From positions 1 through 9,435 of the forward strand of contig CALHID010000262.1 of assembly GCA_938030835.1 (NCBI GenBank): a stretch of 9,435 nucleotides of DNA, given 5' to 3'. The DNA comes from an uncultured Actinomyces sp. (GTDB taxonomy: Bacteria; Actinomycetota; Actinomycetes; Actinomycetales; Actinomycetaceae). Shown in pieces: positions 1 to 6,138 of the stretch (its first letter is position 1; every line of letters starts with the position of its first letter). The notes below the pieces were generated by a model. That model saw nothing but the letters and a program-made list of their open reading frames with translations, did no database searches and was not told the origin of the DNA. The position numbers and the translations under genes were made by a program.

Positions 1-577
1 TGATATCGATCTCGGCCTCACGCGACGGCAGCGGCAGCTCAAGCTTGATCAGGAAACGGTCGAGCTGGGCCTCAGGAAGGGGATAGGTACCCTCGTACTC
101 GACAGGGTTCTGGGTAGCGATCACCATGAAGGGCGAGGCCAGTGGGCGGGTATGACCATCGACGCTGACCTGATGCTCTTCCATAGCTTCCAAGAGCGCA
201 GATTGGGTCTTGGGGGGAGTTCGGTTAATTTCATCGGCCAGAAGAAGATTGGTGAAGATCGGTCCTGGGCGGAACTCAAACTCACTCTTGCCGTTGTCCC
301 ACACCAAAGAACCCGTGATATCGGCGGGCATAAGGTCAGGGGTGAATTGGACACGCGTCATGGTCAAATCGATGCATCGAGCAAGGGTTCGAACCAAAAG
401 CGTCTTTGCAACGCCGGGGACGCCTTCAAGTAAGACGTGTCCATCGGCTACCAGGGCGATAATCAGGCCGGTGAGTGCGCCTTCTTGGCCGACGACTGCC
501 TTGCCAATTTCCGAATGCAGGGAAACCAGAGCGTCACGGGCATCACGCCCCTGGGGCGGTAGTTCGGGGCTTGTCAT
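1..577 (-). CDS. MoxR-family AAA+ ATPase, partial (N-terminal 192 residues; continues past the left edge)
   Basis: The - strand reading from ATG at 577-575 stays open to the window edge and gives 192 residues of a protein family usually about 320-350 long. Visible motifs are Walker A GVPGVAKT (residues 52-59), Walker B LLLADEINR (111-119), the family-typical stretch with PPKTQSALLEAMEE (121-134), sensor-1 region IATQNP (153-158), and EGTYPLPEAQLDRF (162-175). These place it firmly in the MoxR branch of AAA+ ATPases. Such proteins are cytoplasmic, ATP-driven, chaperone-like factors that usually work with VWA/DUF58 partners; the client here is unknown. Its ATG overlaps the TGA of the upstream DUF4350 gene (ATGA), which suggests translational coupling. 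The sensor-2 and lid region is off-window, so completeness cannot be judged. Confidence 0.95.
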   Translation of the reverse strand, partial: MTSPELPPQGRDARDALVSLHSEIGKAVVGQEGALTGLIIALVADGHVLLEGVPGVAKTLLVRTLARCIDLTMTRVQFTPDLMPADITGSLVWDNGKSEFEFRPGPIFTNLLLADEINRTPPKTQSALLEAMEEHQVSVDGHTRPLASPFMVIATQNPVEYEGTYPLPEAQLDRFLIKLELPLPSREAEIDI

Positions 578-1728
578 TGATACTCAATCTCCTGTGTGAG
601 CGCGGATAGTGCTTCGGCCAATTCGACCAGTTCAGAGTTGTTTGTTGGGGGCGGACCCCACAGTAAATCACTCACGCGCGCGGTCAGCAATCCTCGCGCT
701 GCAAGTGCGTGTTCTAGGGTGGCTCGCGGTGCTTTCGGGTCGATTCCCAGGCGCTTGGCGATTGTCGTTACGGTCTCGATGCGCAGCAGGCGCGCCGCGT
801 GAGCATGTTGCTTCTGCGTTGCCATGAGACGTCCGCGGCCCTTCGTTGTCTCTGATGAAGGGACGTAGGAAGGCAGATCTTCGGGAACCAAACGTCCCAA
901 TCGTTGGCCTCGAGAAAAACCGATGACAGTAATTCCGATGCCGATCAGCGAAAGGATCGGGATTAGCCACTGGGGCTCAAGAGTATCAACCTTGTCGCTG
1001 GCTAGGACGTTGTCTTCGCTCCCGTCATACCAGTAGATGGTTGGTTTCTGCGCCATCGCATTGATCAGAAGTGCGGCATTGCCATCACTATCAACCCATT
1101 GATTTGATGCGATATCCCCATCGGCGATGATCGCGCGGAAATGATCGCCCTCGTTCTTCTCAAGGTAAGCGTAAGCGTCATCTGCGGGAAAACACTTGGT
1201 CCATCCGGCTTCGGTAGTGGTAACAAGCTGTCCACTGTTATTGAGCAGAGTTTGAGCTTTCTGAGCAGGTTCAGAAGTGCATTCTGCAGAGAGCGTCTTT
1301 GTCGCTTTTGTCGTCTTTGAAGTCGTCACTTCGACGGAAGGGGTATCAAGATCTGAACCGTAGTGAGAGAGAAGATAGACAACTCGATGAAGTTTCTCAT
1401 CGATGGCTTTTGCGGTAGCGTCGGGCAAATAGCCGGGATAGGTAATAACCGCGGTCGAATCCGGTGTTGAGCGTGCAATGAGTTCGCGTGCGGAGCTGAC
1501 TTTGACGACCTTAACACCGTGGTGACGCAGTGTTTGAACAAGAGCTTGAGCGCCAGAATTCTCAGGGTTATTTGGCGAGAGGGTTTCGCTGTCTTTTTCG
1601 TAGCGGGGGATCAACGCTGTTGCGATGACAAATAACAGTCCCAAAAAGATGATGATGACCAGCGGGCGCATTCGCGTCCAACGCTGGCGAGCAGTTGGCG
1701 AAACGACAGTGCTTTGAGTTGCTTTCAT
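574..1728 (-). CDS. DUF4350-domain membrane protein
   Basis: A 384-residue protein with two predicted membrane helices, at about 22-40 and 252-271. Between them is an extracytoplasmic region of about 210 residues starting with the DUF4350-like stretch N57-S-G-A-Q-A-L...H-G-V-K (about 53-75). The second helix is followed by RGQRLGRLVPE (273-283) and ETTKGRGRL (293-301), which I recognise as typical of actinobacterial DUF4350 proteins, then a helical cytoplasmic tail of about 85 residues. C150 and C179 lie in the outer domain and could form a disulfide (inference). The start ATG overlaps the stop of the DUF4129 gene (ATGA), and its own stop overlaps the moxR start. No enzymatic motif is visible. 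Function is unknown; context suggests an envelope complex served by the MoxR ATPase. Confidence 0.85.
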   Translation of the reverse strand: MKATQSTVVSPTARQRWTRMRPLVIIIFLGLLFVIATALIPRYEKDSETLSPNNPENSGAQALVQTLRHHGVKVVKVSSARELIARSTPDSTAVITYPGYLPDATAKAIDEKLHRVVYLLSHYGSDLDTPSVEVTTSKTTKATKTLSAECTSEPAQKAQTLLNNSGQLVTTTEAGWTKCFPADDAYAYLEKNEGDHFRAIIADGDIASNQWVDSDGNAALLINAMAQKPTIYWYDGSEDNVLASDKVDTLEPQWLIPILSLIGIGITVIGFSRGQRLGRLVPEDLPSYVPSSETTKGRGRLMATQKQHAHAARLLRIETVTTIAKRLGIDPKAPRATLEHALAARGLLTARVSDLLWGPPPTNNSELVELAEALSALTQEIEYQ

Positions 1729-2357
1729 GCGTGCACTGCCTGCTTCTTGTTCTGTGAATAGGCAGCAATGAGCTGGTCCATCCCCGCGCAGTCCTCTGCG
1801 CTTGCGTGGCCTTCACCGTAACGTACCGAGGCGAAGACGGAAGTCGCGGAGGTAATGGGGGCAGTGAGGAAGGGAAAAGCATTTTGAGCTGCTCGGCCGG
1901 CCTCGTCCGCTGTAAGACCGGGAGTATCTCGAAGAATTCCGTCGCGAGCTAGGTAGAGCACAAATAGTCGGTAGGACCAGATCAACGTGGCATCGAGATC
2001 TCCGCTTGCGCGAGCCTCGTCAATCCGCTTCATGACATCGCGCAGCGAAAGGGTGGAATCAGAGTCAAACACAGCAGTTCGTCGCATGCGTCGGCGCAGG
2101 CGGATCGGGTGAGTGATGACGATGATTGCGATGATCGCGAGTATCACTAACAAGAGGAAGATAAAGAAACCTTCAATGGGGAAACCGACAGGCGCAGCCT
2201 TACTTGCGCCGCTCACGAGGTGCTGAATAAGCCAGTTAAAGAAGCGTGATAATGCGGAAGGCGGGGTGGGCAGATAGTCGGGACGCGAAAGCTCCGCTGA
2301 CACCCATGCGCGAGCTTCCTCGTCGTCGGGTGTCAGCGGAGCTTCACAGAAAAACAT
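1725..2357 (-). CDS. DUF4129-domain single-span membrane protein
   Basis: A 210-residue protein. The N-terminal part (LTPDDEEARAWVSAELSRP, residues 8-26) resembles the family's extracytoplasmic segment ending in ELSRPDY. One strong hydrophobic helix lies at about 63-82, followed by the basic stop-transfer RLRRRMRR (86-93). The C-terminal helical domain contains ARASGDLDATLIWSYRLFV (115-133), then RDGIL and GLTADEAGRAA (147-157), the usual DUF4129 signature for a cytoplasmic helical domain. DUF4129 is also found joined to transglutaminase-like proteins next to MoxR/DUF58 genes; no transglutaminase domain is present here. The ATG at 2357 overlaps the stop of the upstream gene (TGATG), and its stop overlaps the next start. 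An AGGAAG lies about 11 nt upstream, a weak Shine-Dalgarno. Biochemical role unknown. Confidence 0.83.
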   Translation of the reverse strand: MFFCEAPLTPDDEEARAWVSAELSRPDYLPTPPSALSRFFNWLIQHLVSGASKAAPVGFPIEGFFIFLLLVILAIIAIIVITHPIRLRRRMRRTAVFDSDSTLSLRDVMKRIDEARASGDLDATLIWSYRLFVLYLARDGILRDTPGLTADEAGRAAQNAFPFLTAPITSATSVFASVRYGEGHASAEDCAGMDQLIAAYSQNKKQAVHA

Positions 2358-3595
2358 CAGGCGCGAGAAGCTTCCTGAGCAATCATGGGAGCAAGGTTCT
2401 CCTTGCGCATGCGCTCATCCAGGTACATTAGAGTGTAGAAGGATGACTGAACCGGGATCACAACTGCCGACAGCAGTGCGCTCAAGAAGGCCGAGAACGC
2501 GACGAGCATGCCAACCGAGTCAGCGGCATTAGCGCCAACGCCCAGAATTGCACCGACAACAGCGCCCAGAACTGTGGAGATCAAGCCGGTAACGATACCG
2601 ATGAGCCAGATGCGGCCCAGGATTTGCCAGAAGGAACCCTTAGACAGTGACCATGAACGCTTGATGGCGTCGACCGGGCCCAGTCCCTCAAGGACGACTG
2701 CGCTTGAGGTGAATGCGAACTTCACGGTGAAGAAGCAAGCGACCACGATCAGAGCAACGATCATGAGGAAAATGATCGCAAAGGCTCCACCAATACCGGC
2801 GCTCGCCGAATCGTAGCTACGAGCCGAAGCCGCGTTAACAACCACAAGGAAGAAGGGGATCATGAAGACCAACAGGACCAGCATGATCGCCACGAACTCA
2901 ATGACACCGATGAGGAGGGTTGCCAGGAGAACCGGGACGAAACGCGGCGAGAAACGGTGCCATGCGTCCGCGGGAGAAGACTTACGTCCGAGGACTGCAT
3001 CCCACACCGTCAGTGCCAGCATGCCCGAAAGGAACGCGGTTGCGAGCATGGAAAGCCCGCTTGTTACGAAGGAACCCATGCTGCTGCCCAGTGAGGAGAC
3101 CAGATCTTGGCTATCTCCGGAGGTCAGGGCGCGTGTCAGTGAAGATGCCGAAGACGAAGCGAAGAAGGCCTCAACAAGGCCGACAATCGCCATAATCGCG
3201 AAGGCAAAGCCAAACATGGTTTGCGGGTTGACGCGAACCGCCTGGAAGGCGCCATTGAAGAGCTCGCCAACGGTCAGCGGGCGGAGCGGGATAATTCCGG
3301 GCTGTGCAACAGTCCATGCGGTGCCACCCTGAGTCTGGGTGCCCTGCCATGCGGCATCAGGCTGAGGCGTGGCGCCCCACTGCTGCTGGGGCTGTGCGGG
3401 CTGCTGGGGTGCACCCCAAGGCTGCTGAGCCTGCTGAGGCTGTGCCGGCTGCTCAGGTGCACCCCAAGGCTGCTGAGCCTGAGGAGTCTGAGGAACTTGA
3501 GGTGTTGAGGGAACAGAACCCTGGGAGGGATTCTGAGAAGAAGATGACTGGGGTGCCCACGGATCATTCGTGGGTGCGCCCTGAGGATCAGACAT
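2357..3595 (-). CDS. Multi-span membrane protein with Pro/Gln-rich N-terminus (glycerophosphodiesterase membrane-domain type)
   Basis: A 412-residue protein. Residues 1-100 are low-complexity and rich in P, Q, A, S and W, with a 16-residue tandem repeat beginning QQPWGAP (41-56 and 57-72); this part is probably disordered and cytoplasmic. From about 101 the sequence IIPLRPLTVGELFNGAF begins the conserved membrane domain, with about six helices at roughly 126-147, 180-200, 217-255, 270-297, 324-354 and 362-385. GPVDAIKRSWSL and GSFWQILGRIW (307-330) resemble the family of integral membrane proteins labelled glycerophosphoryl diester phosphodiesterase membrane domain; no phosphodiesterase catalytic domain is present. 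I chose ATG 3595 over an in-frame start at 3646 because an AGGAG sits 5 nt upstream and the first 17 residues of the longer version look non-native. It is the first gene of the leftward operon. Function unknown. Confidence 0.85.
   Translation of the reverse strand: MSDPQGAPTNDPWAPQSSSSQNPSQGSVPSTPQVPQTPQAQQPWGAPEQPAQPQQAQQPWGAPQQPAQPQQQWGATPQPDAAWQGTQTQGGTAWTVAQPGIIPLRPLTVGELFNGAFQAVRVNPQTMFGFAFAIMAIVGLVEAFFASSSASSLTRALTSGDSQDLVSSLGSSMGSFVTSGLSMLATAFLSGMLALTVWDAVLGRKSSPADAWHRFSPRFVPVLLATLLIGVIEFVAIMLVLLVFMIPFFLVVVNAASARSYDSASAGIGGAFAIIFLMIVALIVVACFFTVKFAFTSSAVVLEGLGPVDAIKRSWSLSKGSFWQILGRIWLIGIVTGLISTVLGAVVGAILGVGANAADSVGMLVAFSAFLSALLSAVVIPVQSSFYTLMYLDERMRKENLAPMIAQEASRA
3380..3475 (-). repeat. 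48-bp in-frame tandem repeat encoding QQPWGAP-x-QPAQPQQ
   Basis: Two adjacent 48-bp units (3428-3475 and 3380-3427) encode near-identical 16-residue blocks, differing at E/Q in position 8 and A/Q at the last position. On the + strand the shared run beginning gcaccccaaggctgctgagc occurs at 3411 and again at 3459, exactly 48 bp apart. The repeat preserves the reading frame. Partial, degenerate copies (PQAQQPW and PQQQWGA) flank it. Expansion or contraction by one unit would change the length of the disordered N-terminus without breaking the gene. Confidence 0.85.
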
Positions 3596-3600
3596 TATTA

Positions 3601-3605
3601 CTCCT
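3601..3605 (-). promoter_or_regulatory. Ribosome binding site that decides the start at 3595
   Basis: Read on the - strand, AGGAG lies 5 nt before ATG 3595-3593. No comparable motif precedes the longer in-frame candidate start at 3646, so this site supports the 412-residue version. The site sits inside one half of the CCTATATAGG palindrome. Confidence 0.7.
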
Positions 3606-3684
3606 ATATAGGTGACACGTGTCTTCCCGAATATTGTGCCACGCATTCAACTAATCAGAAAGAACTGAGGAAGTGGTCAGCGAG

Positions 3685-3712
3685 TCTTCAGCATTAGTTA
3701 TGTTGTTAAAAT
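3685..3712 (+). promoter_or_regulatory. Possible mtrA promoter (TCTTCA - 16 bp - TAAAAT)
   Basis: TAAAAT (3707-3712) is a good match to the actinobacterial TANNNT -10 element. TCTTCA (3685-3690), 16 bp upstream, matches the -35 consensus at only three of six positions. Transcription would start near 3719, giving a leader of about 40 nt. A second -10-like TATGTT (3699-3704) is nearby but lacks a -35 partner. This is a motif match only. Confidence 0.35.
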
Positions 3713-3761
3713 TCGCCGCGTCTTTTCGACACGCCTGTCAGTTTCGTGACACAATCGTTAC

Positions 3762-4445
3762 ATGAGTTCACGGATCCTGGTCGTCGACGACGATGTCGCG
3801 CTTTCCGAAATGATCGGAATCATGCTTCATGCTGAAGGTTTCGAGGTCGCTGATTGTGCAGATGGAGCGCAAGCCCTTGATGTTTTCCATGAAGTTTCAC
3901 CGGATCTCGTCCTGCTGGATCTCATGCTTCCAAATGTTGATGGGATTGAAGTCTGCCGCCAGATTCGCAGGGAATCTGATGTCCCCATCGTGATGCTGAC
4001 TGCCCGATCGGATACAACAGATGTTGTCGCAGGTCTTGAAGCCGGGGCAGACGACTACGTTCCTAAACCTTTCAAGCCCAAAGAGCTAGTCGCGCGCGTT
4101 CGTGCACGACTGCGTGGGAGAGATGACAGTGGTGAAGAACTGGTTCGTCTGGGGGATCTTGTCATCGACGTTCAGGGTCATAGCGTGCATCGTGGCGGCC
4201 AAGAATTGCCTTTAACGCCACTTGAATTCGACCTGCTGGTGACTCTTGCGCGTTCCCCGTGGAAGGTGTTTTCCCGCGAAGAGTTACTTGAATCTGTGTG
4301 GGGTTATCGCCACGCTGCAGACACTCGCTTGGTGAATGTCCATGTCCAGCGTCTGCGTTCAAAAGTTGAGCGCGATCCGGATAATCCCGAGGTCGTCGTG
4401 ACTGTCCGCGGAGTAGGCTACCGCGCCGGCAACGCCTCGTCATGA
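3762..4445 (+). CDS. mtrA: MtrA, OmpR/PhoB-family DNA-binding response regulator
   Basis: A 227-residue two-domain regulator, the usual MtrA length. The receiver domain (about 3-115) has the acidic cluster D9-D11, phosphoacceptor D53 in LLDLMLP, T80 in MLTA, Y99, and K102 in the PKPF motif. A winged-helix output domain follows (about 127-222), with LTPLEFDLL (151-159), SREELLESVWGY (171-182), the recognition-helix stretch NVHVQRLRSKVE (192-203) and VRGVGYR at the end. In actinobacteria MtrA, phosphorylated by MtrB, controls cell-wall hydrolases, division and replication-linked genes. Identity is supported by the adjacent mtrB and lpqB. ATG 3762 has no recognisable Shine-Dalgarno; an inverted repeat occupies the 26 to 11 nt before it. 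The stop overlaps the mtrB ATG (ATGA). Confidence 0.96.
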   Translation: MSSRILVVDDDVALSEMIGIMLHAEGFEVADCADGAQALDVFHEVSPDLVLLDLMLPNVDGIEVCRQIRRESDVPIVMLTARSDTTDVVAGLEAGADDYVPKPFKPKELVARVRARLRGRDDSGEELVRLGDLVIDVQGHSVHRGGQELPLTPLEFDLLVTLARSPWKVFSREELLESVWGYRHAADTRLVNVHVQRLRSKVERDPDNPEVVVTVRGVGYRAGNASS

Positions 4446-6136
4446 TAGGCGGAGATGGGGGAGTGCTCTCGACGCCCCCTGTTCCTGAGTCTCATGTTGC
4501 GCCACTGGAGCGCCTCCTTCTTTTTTTCCAACGCCTCTTCCGACCTCTTCGACAGTGGCGTGGCTGGGAACGTATTTCTCAATGGGAAGCTCTCAGAGCA
4601 ATTCGTAATTCCGCTTCTTTGCGAGCGGCTTCGTACCTGGCCGCGGTGTCGATGGTGCTCATTCTTGTCGCGGGAACAATTGTTGCTACTCAGCTGCGCA
4701 GTAGCGTTTTTGAATCTCGGCGAACCGCAGTGCTTTCGGATGCGGCTTTACGTTTTTCAACTGCGCAATCGGTTTTCGACCAGTCAACAGCCAGCACTCC
4801 CGATCAGATTCAAGAATCAACCCGGCAGCTTGCAACTTCCTTGCGTGTATCTGCCTCCGGTACTGGGGCGGTTTCTGTTCTACTTCTGCGCTCCGAATCT
4901 CAATCTCAATCGCTTCGGATCAATGAGATTGTTGACCCCACGGTCTTAGGTGTCATTAGTGAAGAAATGAAAAATGCCGTGGCAGGATCAACGGATCCCC
5001 AGTGGCAATCAGTTTCGATCCCTTCCGCGCGTGATGCGAACCAGCGAGTGCCTGCAATCCTTGTGGGGACAAATGTTCAGGTGCCGCGAGCAGGGACACA
5101 CCAGCTGTATATCGTTTATTCGCTTCAAGCAGACCAAGAACGCATTGACACCGTGATGGGAATCTTGATCTTCGCCGGGATTCCGTTCTTGCTGTTGATT
5201 CCGATCATCACCTTCATCTTGATCTATCACATCTTGGGACCGGTACGTCGTACTGCAACCGCGGCAAGAAAGCTTGCCGAAGGAAATCTTGATGTGCGAA
5301 TTGACAGCAGTGATGCCCGCGGTAGCGATGAGATGGCAAATCTTGGGCGCGCCTTTAATAACATGGCCGAATCGCTCGAGAAGAAAATTGATGAATATGA
5401 CGAGCTCTCTCGGCTCCAGCAGCGCTTCGTCTCTGATGTCTCTCACGAACTTCGCACGCCGCTGACAACCATTCGGATGGCGGAAGAAATGATCTGGGAT
5501 CAGCGTAAAAATTTTGATCCTGTGACCACTCGGAGTGCAGAACTGCTTCATGAACAGGTTGAGCGATTCGATTCCATGCTGGCTGATCTCCTAGAGATCT
5601 CGCGTCACGATGCCCAATCTGTCGACCTTGCTGCGGAAAGCATTGATCTTCGCGGATTGGTCACGCGCGTTGTTCATGCAAACAGTGAGCTTGCGCAGCG
5701 CTTGGGAGTCGAGGTTATCGTCAATGCGCCAACGCATCATTGCACAGCGGAAATTGATGATCGACGTATTGAACGTGTCATTCGCAATCTCTTGGTCAAC
5801 GCTTATGAACACGCAGAATCTCGACCAGTTGTTGTGACCATTGCTTCGAATGAAACCGCTGTCGCGGTACGCGTGCGTGACCATGGCGTCGGGATGGAAC
5901 CAGCAACGGTTGAGCGAGTTTTCGACCGCTTCTACCGTGCGGATCCCGCGCGAACACGTACCACCGGAGGAACGGGTCTGGGCTTGGCCATTTCCTTGGA
6001 AGACGTTGTTCTTCACGGGGGAACATTAACAGCGTGGGGTGAGATTGGAGTCGGATCCTCTTTCATGATGACGCTTCCCAAGAAAGTTGGGACAGCGATT
6101 TCAAGCGATCCCTTAGAACTGTGGGAAAAGGAGTGA
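4442..6136 (+). CDS. mtrB: MtrB, membrane sensor histidine kinase
   Basis: A 564-residue kinase with a cytoplasmic N-terminal tail of about 60 residues, TM1 at about 62-84, an extracytoplasmic sensor domain (about 85-236), TM2 at about 237-263, and a HAMP linker (about 264-317, with LGPVRR and AEGNLDVRI). The HisKA H-box is FVSDVSHELRTPLT, with phospho-acceptor H335. The HATPase domain has the N-box RNLLVNAYEHA (448-458), G1 DHGVGM (480-485), the F-box around RFYRAD (496-501) and G2 GGTGLGLAI (509-517). All catalytic elements are intact. It is the cognate kinase of MtrA, and its outer domain is known in mycobacteria to interact with LpqB. The ATG overlaps the mtrA stop. An in-frame GTG at 4463, preceded by GGAG at 8 nt, is a plausible true start giving 557 residues. 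lpqB follows after 2 nt. Confidence 0.95.
   Translation: MIGGDGGVLSTPPVPESHVAPLERLLLFFQRLFRPLRQWRGWERISQWEALRAIRNSASLRAASYLAAVSMVLILVAGTIVATQLRSSVFESRRTAVLSDAALRFSTAQSVFDQSTASTPDQIQESTRQLATSLRVSASGTGAVSVLLLRSESQSQSLRINEIVDPTVLGVISEEMKNAVAGSTDPQWQSVSIPSARDANQRVPAILVGTNVQVPRAGTHQLYIVYSLQADQERIDTVMGILIFAGIPFLLLIPIITFILIYHILGPVRRTATAARKLAEGNLDVRIDSSDARGSDEMANLGRAFNNMAESLEKKIDEYDELSRLQQRFVSDVSHELRTPLTTIRMAEEMIWDQRKNFDPVTTRSAELLHEQVERFDSMLADLLEISRHDAQSVDLAAESIDLRGLVTRVVHANSELAQRLGVEVIVNAPTHHCTAEIDDRRIERVIRNLLVNAYEHAESRPVVVTIASNETAVAVRVRDHGVGMEPATVERVFDRFYRADPARTRTTGGTGLGLAISLEDVVLHGGTLTAWGEIGVGSSFMMTLPKKVGTAISSDPLELWEKE
4451..4454 (+). promoter_or_regulatory. Candidate ribosome binding site for an alternative mtrB GTG start (4463)
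   Basis: GGAG at 4451-4454 lies 8 nt before an in-frame GTG at 4463-4465 and is embedded in a purine-rich run. The overlapping ATG at 4442 has no such motif. Either the GTG is the real start or the ATG is used by translational coupling from mtrA. Confidence 0.45.
6128..6133 (+). promoter_or_regulatory. Ribosome binding site that decides the lpqB start
   Basis: AAGGAG lies 5 nt before ATG 6139 and overlaps the last codons of mtrB. It selects the Met that directly begins the lipoprotein signal peptide, rather than the in-frame GTG at 6121. Confidence 0.75.
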
Positions 6137-6138
6137 AG

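Larger units (their letters stand above)
3596..3761. promoter_or_regulatory. Divergent intergenic control region between the MoxR cassette and mtrA
   Basis: This 166-bp spacer must hold the promoters of both the leftward four-gene operon and mtrAB-lpqB. It contains two adjacent perfect 10-bp palindromes near the leftward start, CCTATATAGG (3603-3612) and GACACGTGTC (3614-3623). Near mtrA are GACA-N4-TGTC (3728-3739) and TGTCA-N6-TGACA (3736-3751). GTGACAC occurs at both ends (3612-3618 and 3746-3752). I could not pick out a convincing -35/-10 pair for the leftward operon. Confidence 0.6.

Noticed and set aside
2862..3332. Open frame of 156 codons on the + strand
   Set aside because: Antisense to the membrane-protein gene, whose hydrophobic helices and family motifs clearly mark the coding strand.
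3596..3646. Longer N-terminus (17 extra residues) for the multi-span membrane protein
   Set aside because: The downstream ATG at 3595 has AGGAG at 5 nt, and the extra residues would be encoded across the palindromes of the control region.
5009..5551. Open frame of 180 codons on the - strand
   Set aside because: Antisense to mtrB, whose kinase motifs are intact in this stretch; no ribosome site or domain.
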